A DNA stretch of 64,000 nt, taken from contig NZ_QUHV01000012.1 of assembly GCF_003479805.1 (NCBI RefSeq), forward strand, positions 1-64,000, in the 5' to 3' direction. The DNA is from Collinsella sp. AF08-23. GTDB lineage: Bacteria > Actinomycetota > Coriobacteriia > Coriobacteriales > Coriobacteriaceae. Of the stretch, positions 60,854-64,000 are shown piece after piece (within the stretch, counting starts at the first letter, position 1; every line of letters begins with the position of its first letter). A program made the translations under genes and the position numbers. The notes under the pieces are model-generated. The model saw nothing but the letters and a program-made list of their open reading frames with translations, ran no database searches and had not been told where the DNA came from.

Positions 60854-61312
60854 ATGATTCTGCTTAAAGACGCCCTGGCCCAAGCCCGACGCGAACGCGG
60901 CCTCACCCAAGAAGAACTCGCCGCGCGCCTCTACATCACGCGCCAGGCGGTCAGCCGCTGGGAGACCGGAGCGACCGAGCCCGGCATCGACATGATCAAG
61001 CTCATCGCTCGCGAGCTCGACGTCCCCGTGACGCGCCTGCTCGACATGCCCGAGCACTACTGCCAGAGCTGCGGCATGATGTTCACCGAACCCGACCAGC
61101 ACGGACATGAGGCGGACGGCACCGAAACCGAAGACTTCTGCCGCTGGTGCTACGACAAGGGCGCGTATACCTACGAGACCACCATGGAAGAGATGATCGA
61201 GGACTGCGCGCCGCGCATGGCTCAGAACATGGACTGGTCCGTGGACGAGTGCGCGTCGCTCTTGGGGGCGATCTTGCCCAATCTGCGCAGGTGGAAAGCA
61301 ACGGATAAGTAA
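60854..61312 (+). CDS. XRE-family regulator with zinc-ribbon domain
   Basis: A 152-residue protein: HTH at about 4-60 (LTQEELAARLYITRQAVSRWETGATEPGIDMIKLIARELDVPV), then a putative zinc ribbon from about 70 (YCQSCGMMF, then FCRWCYDKGAYTYE; four cysteines), and a short helical tail. This domain combination occurs in several Firmicutes and Actinobacteria regulators. It does not have a membrane span. The ATG is taken just after an AAAGGAG. Confidence 0.85.
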   Translation: MILLKDALAQARRERGLTQEELAARLYITRQAVSRWETGATEPGIDMIKLIARELDVPVTRLLDMPEHYCQSCGMMFTEPDQHGHEADGTETEDFCRWCYDKGAYTYETTMEEMIEDCAPRMAQNMDWSVDECASLLGAILPNLRRWKATDK

Positions 61313-61347
61313 GGCACGCGCTAACGCAAGCATCACCTTGAAATCAT

Positions 61348-62721
61348 TTAGGACGAGATGCTTCTTGCAATAGGCAACGACACGGCAATGCCCACCACCG
61401 CAGACGCAAGCACGGCGCAAAACACCCAAGTGGTGCCGGCAGGGGATGCAGCGGGGGCAAGCATTCCGCATACAGCGGTGGATACGGCTCCGCCAAACCC
61501 CCTAAAGAACATCGCCGTGGATGTTGCCTTGCCAGCGTCGCGAGCGTCCGCCCCCGTCTGCGCCGATAGATTGGAAACCGGCATTCCCACGCCAACGCCC
61601 AGGCCAAGCGCCGCCGCGAGCAATGTAACCAGAGGTGCGGTCAGGCTTTGTGCCCTAACAATGAACGCTGCAGCCGCAGTTAAGATCACGAACGAAGATG
61701 TCACCGCAAGCGCCCGAAGCCTGCCATTCTTCCTGAACAGGGCACCCGACACATTACTTCCAAGCATGAGGGCGAGCGTCATGGGAATGAGTGCCGCACC
61801 CGATGAAGCGGCGGCGATACCCATCGATTCTTGCAAAAGCCTCGGCAGATACGTCACGCCCGCCATGAGCGCAAACTGCACACAAAAGCCCGAGATGAAT
61901 CCTGCGACAACCCTAGGGCGGCCGAACAGTCCCATGGGAATCACGGGAGCACTCGCAGCAGCCTCAATCCTGTACAGGACAAACGTGAGGATAACAAATA
62001 CCACTATAAGAGCAGCTGCCTGGGGCGACGCCAAGGGGAACGCGTCACCCGCCAAACTGAACACAGCAACAAGGCTCAATACGCTCAACGATGCTAGCAC
62101 GCTTCCTGCCGCATCGAATTGCGCCGAGCGGGGCCCATCGCCCCTACCTGGCAGACTGCTTGACGATAGCGCAAACGCAACAATCGCAATCGGAATGTTC
62201 ACAACGAATATGACATGCCAGGACAGCCCTTGGGCAACGGCCCCTCCAATCACGGGTCCTATTACGCTCGCCACACCGTACATGGCAGACGCCACTCCAA
62301 GATAGGGACCCCTATCGCGCGGCGGAAGCATCATGGCAGCGGCTATGAAGACGCCGGCTTCTAGCAAGCCGCCGCCAATTCCCTGAAGCAAGCGAAGCGC
62401 AGCTAGCACCTCGATGGTAGGTGCCACGGCACACAGCGCAGACGCTATAGCAAAGAGAGTCAAGCCGAACGTATACGTTCGCTTCAAACCGAAATGAAAC
62501 GCAAGGCCGCCGCACAGGAGCGTGGACACAGTGCTTGAAGCAAGATATGCAGTCATAGGCCAGGCATAATGCGCCACCCCACCTAAGGCAGCCGAAATCG
62601 TTGGAAGTGCCGTTGCCACCACGGTGGAATCAAGCGCAGCTGTGAACAAAGCGAGCATGAGTCCCGCCATCATCAACCCGCCAACAGATTGACGAACCTC
62701 ACCGGCACAGGGTTCTTTCAT
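61348..62721 (-). CDS. MFS drug exporter, DHA2 type
   Basis: A 457-residue major facilitator with about 14 membrane spans. The DHA2 hallmark LDSTVVATALPTIS lies in the first span, followed by conserved WPMTAYLASSTVSTLLCGG and LQGIGGGLLEAGVFIAAAMMLPPRDRG. It is the exporter type of EmrB/QacA. The start at 62721 follows AGGAGG. It lies downstream of an AraC/GyrI regulator on the same strand, so probably an inducible drug pump. Confidence 0.9.
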   Translation of the reverse strand: MKEPCAGEVRQSVGGLMMAGLMLALFTAALDSTVVATALPTISAALGGVAHYAWPMTAYLASSTVSTLLCGGLAFHFGLKRTYTFGLTLFAIASALCAVAPTIEVLAALRLLQGIGGGLLEAGVFIAAAMMLPPRDRGPYLGVASAMYGVASVIGPVIGGAVAQGLSWHVIFVVNIPIAIVAFALSSSSLPGRGDGPRSAQFDAAGSVLASLSVLSLVAVFSLAGDAFPLASPQAAALIVVFVILTFVLYRIEAAASAPVIPMGLFGRPRVVAGFISGFCVQFALMAGVTYLPRLLQESMGIAAASSGAALIPMTLALMLGSNVSGALFRKNGRLRALAVTSSFVILTAAAAFIVRAQSLTAPLVTLLAAALGLGVGVGMPVSNLSAQTGADARDAGKATSTAMFFRGFGGAVSTAVCGMLAPAASPAGTTWVFCAVLASAVVGIAVSLPIARSISS

Positions 62722-62796
62722 TGTTGTATTCCTCCTTCTCCTCGTCCTCATGGACGAACCATGCGGCAAACCCGCAGCGAACAGAAGGAAGGATGG

Positions 62797-63684
62797 CTAT
62801 GCACCGATCCGCTTCGAGATGGGCATCCATATCTCGCTACGATATGACGTGGACGAGAAATCGCCTTGCGGATACACCTCGATGCTCACGTCTCCCAATA
62901 GCTTGTATCCTGACGAGGGCAACCACTCGGAGTAGATCCTGCGATAGCACTCCGCCGTCGCCGTGTCGCAGGGGCCCGTACAATCGAACACGGCCCAAAG
63001 ACCGGATGGAACATGCATCTCATCCGCCCATACCGGCGCCTCACGTGACGACACGACGGCTATCTGGTAGCTTTGGCCATCGTCCTTTGACACGTTGACC
63101 CCGAGGATTCCTTGAGGCCCCGACCCATCCGCCAGCGCGAGAAGCCGTTCGATAACCCCATCTTGCGAAGCTCTCTCCCAAAGACTGCCCAAGCTCTCTC
63201 TGCCTGAAGAGGACATTTGAACCAGCGGATTACCTTGAGCAGCTCCACAGGATGCGGATATTCCCACGAGGCGCATCCCCTGCTGGGGCACAACCCTCCA
63301 CGGCAAGGGCTCCGCACCCGTAACGGTAAGGGCGAACGTGCACCGCGGGAAGACGAGAAGATGGGCGCCGGGGCACCTCGCCTCACTGGGAGACATGCCT
63401 AAGACCTCTTGAAATGCTCGATTGAACGCCGTTGGCGAAGAGTAGCCATACCGCACTGCCACATCGAGCACACGCTCGCCCCTAGACAGATCGAGCGCGG
63501 CGCACGACAAACGACGTTTGCGCACGTACTCCGCCAGCCCCATCCCCGCAAGATAGGAAAAGATCCTCCGGAACTGCCCTTCGGTGCAAGACGCAAAAGA
63601 CGCCGCACGCGCAATATCGACATCGCCGTCAAGATGTTCCTCTATGTAGTCCACAGAGGCATTCAACCCTTCTATCCAGCCCAT
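62797..63684 (-). CDS. AraC-family regulator with GyrI-like effector domain
   Basis: A 295-residue protein: AraC double HTH in the N-terminal 110 residues (VDIARAASFASCTEGQFRRIFSYLAGMGLAEYVRKRRLSCAALDLSRG then VLDVAVRYGYSSPTAFNRAFQEVLGMSP), and a C-terminal GyrI/BmrR-type effector domain (about 130-295; WRVVPQQGMRLVG ... YKLLGDVSIEVYP). Such regulators bind cationic drugs and activate exporters. It is upstream of the DHA2 pump gene. The ATG at 63684 is chosen over a start 12 codons earlier. Confidence 0.9.
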   Translation of the reverse strand: MGWIEGLNASVDYIEEHLDGDVDIARAASFASCTEGQFRRIFSYLAGMGLAEYVRKRRLSCAALDLSRGERVLDVAVRYGYSSPTAFNRAFQEVLGMSPSEARCPGAHLLVFPRCTFALTVTGAEPLPWRVVPQQGMRLVGISASCGAAQGNPLVQMSSSGRESLGSLWERASQDGVIERLLALADGSGPQGILGVNVSKDDGQSYQIAVVSSREAPVWADEMHVPSGLWAVFDCTGPCDTATAECYRRIYSEWLPSSGYKLLGDVSIEVYPQGDFSSTSYRSEIWMPISKRIGA

Positions 63685-63846
63685 AGGGTCACCATCCTTC
63701 CGAAAACAAGCATGGGGCAATGTGATTTTTCAATCCTCGCATTAATAGAGCAGATTATGCGAGCTCACTCGAGAGTCCGGCTGGGGCGCCACCTTCCGCT
63801 CATCCAGGCAGGCCAGCCACGTCCCGCGGACAGAGGCAGGAACTGC

Positions 63847-64000
63847 TTACTTGCCGCGATGCTTGCGGCGCTTCCTTTCACGCCGGTGTTCCCAGCGCGA
63901 ACGCGCTTCATCCTGGCGCCGCGCCGCTCGCTCGCTTCGCGATTCGTCCTTGATGCGTTCCCGCTCGCGGGCGAGCGCAAGTTGCGAAGCTGTCGATGAC
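63847..64000 (-). CDS. C-terminal end of a charged protein (cut by window edge)
   Basis: The last 50 codons of a minus-strand gene that begins beyond the window. The visible tail is extremely charged, rich in Arg, Lys and Glu (RERERIKDESRSERAARR, then RRERKRRKHRGK before the stop), without family signature. It could belong to an RNA-binding or membrane-associated protein. No function can be proposed. Confidence 0.55.
   Translation of the reverse strand, partial: SSTASQLALARERERIKDESRSERAARRQDEARSRWEHRRERKRRKHRGK

Overview
The window looks like chromosomal DNA from a high-GC anaerobic actinobacterium, most probably class Coriobacteriia (Collinsella/Olsenella-like). This is inferred from an actinobacterial division cluster (SepF, DivIVA and YggT present, no ftsA), an arginine deiminase locus and the mosaic of small regulators. 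No rRNA or tRNA gene, CRISPR array or transposase was seen.

Layout. 1-5.4 kb: an O-acetylhomoserine sulfhydrylase gene divergent from a C_GCAxxG_C_C-family redox protein, a YigZ/IMPACT protein, the RNase P RNA, and a Pit phosphate transporter with its DUF47 partner. 5.7-31.1 kb, all on the minus strand: a large division and cell-wall (dcw) cluster. In transcription order it reads mraZ, rsmH, ftsL, ftsI, murF, mraY, murD, ftsW, murG, murC, murB, ftsQ, ftsZ, yfiH, and resumes with yggS, sepF, yggT, divIVA. A complete phosphate-uptake block (phoU, pstS, pstC, pstA, pstB, phoU) sits between the yfiH and yggS parts. murE is missing from its usual place. 31.4-38.1 kb: a Xer recombinase, a DUF1846 protein and an arginine deiminase locus (arcA, argF/arcB and a frameshifted YfcC-type antiporter). 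38.7-42 kb: a WecA-type sugar-phosphate transferase, trpS and a HAD phosphatase. 42.2-49.6 kb: a MarR-controlled heterodimeric ABC exporter, an orphan membrane protein and a frameshifted MFS transporter. 50-54.3 kb: an SPFH membrane protein, a ribbon-helix-helix protein, a short MGMT-type protein and an ABC-2-like exporter. 54.3-61.3 kb: an accessory zone with five further XRE-family regulators (four with membrane segments, one with a zinc ribbon), a HipA-like kinase paired with an HTH partner, a tiny hydrophobic peptide, and several palindromic intergenic elements. 61.3-64 kb: an AraC/GyrI-type regulator upstream of a DHA2 drug exporter, and the 3' end of an unidentified gene.

How it fits together. 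The dcw genes make lipid II, assemble the Z-ring and coordinate septation. A sigma70-like promoter with three MraZ-type boxes lies just upstream of mraZ. Two separate phosphate importers (Pit/DUF47 and Pst/PhoU) lie within 14 kb. The arc genes convert arginine to ornithine and carbamoyl phosphate.

Most unusual: a roughly 125-bp structured element present twice (5407-5531 and 60517-60642) whose terminal stems differ by a compensatory base-pair change; the HipA-like kinase whose HTH partner carries an extra conserved-looking module; the dense run of membrane-anchored XRE regulators; the phosphate block inside dcw; and two single-base frameshifts in transporter genes. Intergenic regions are rich in long perfect inverted repeats.
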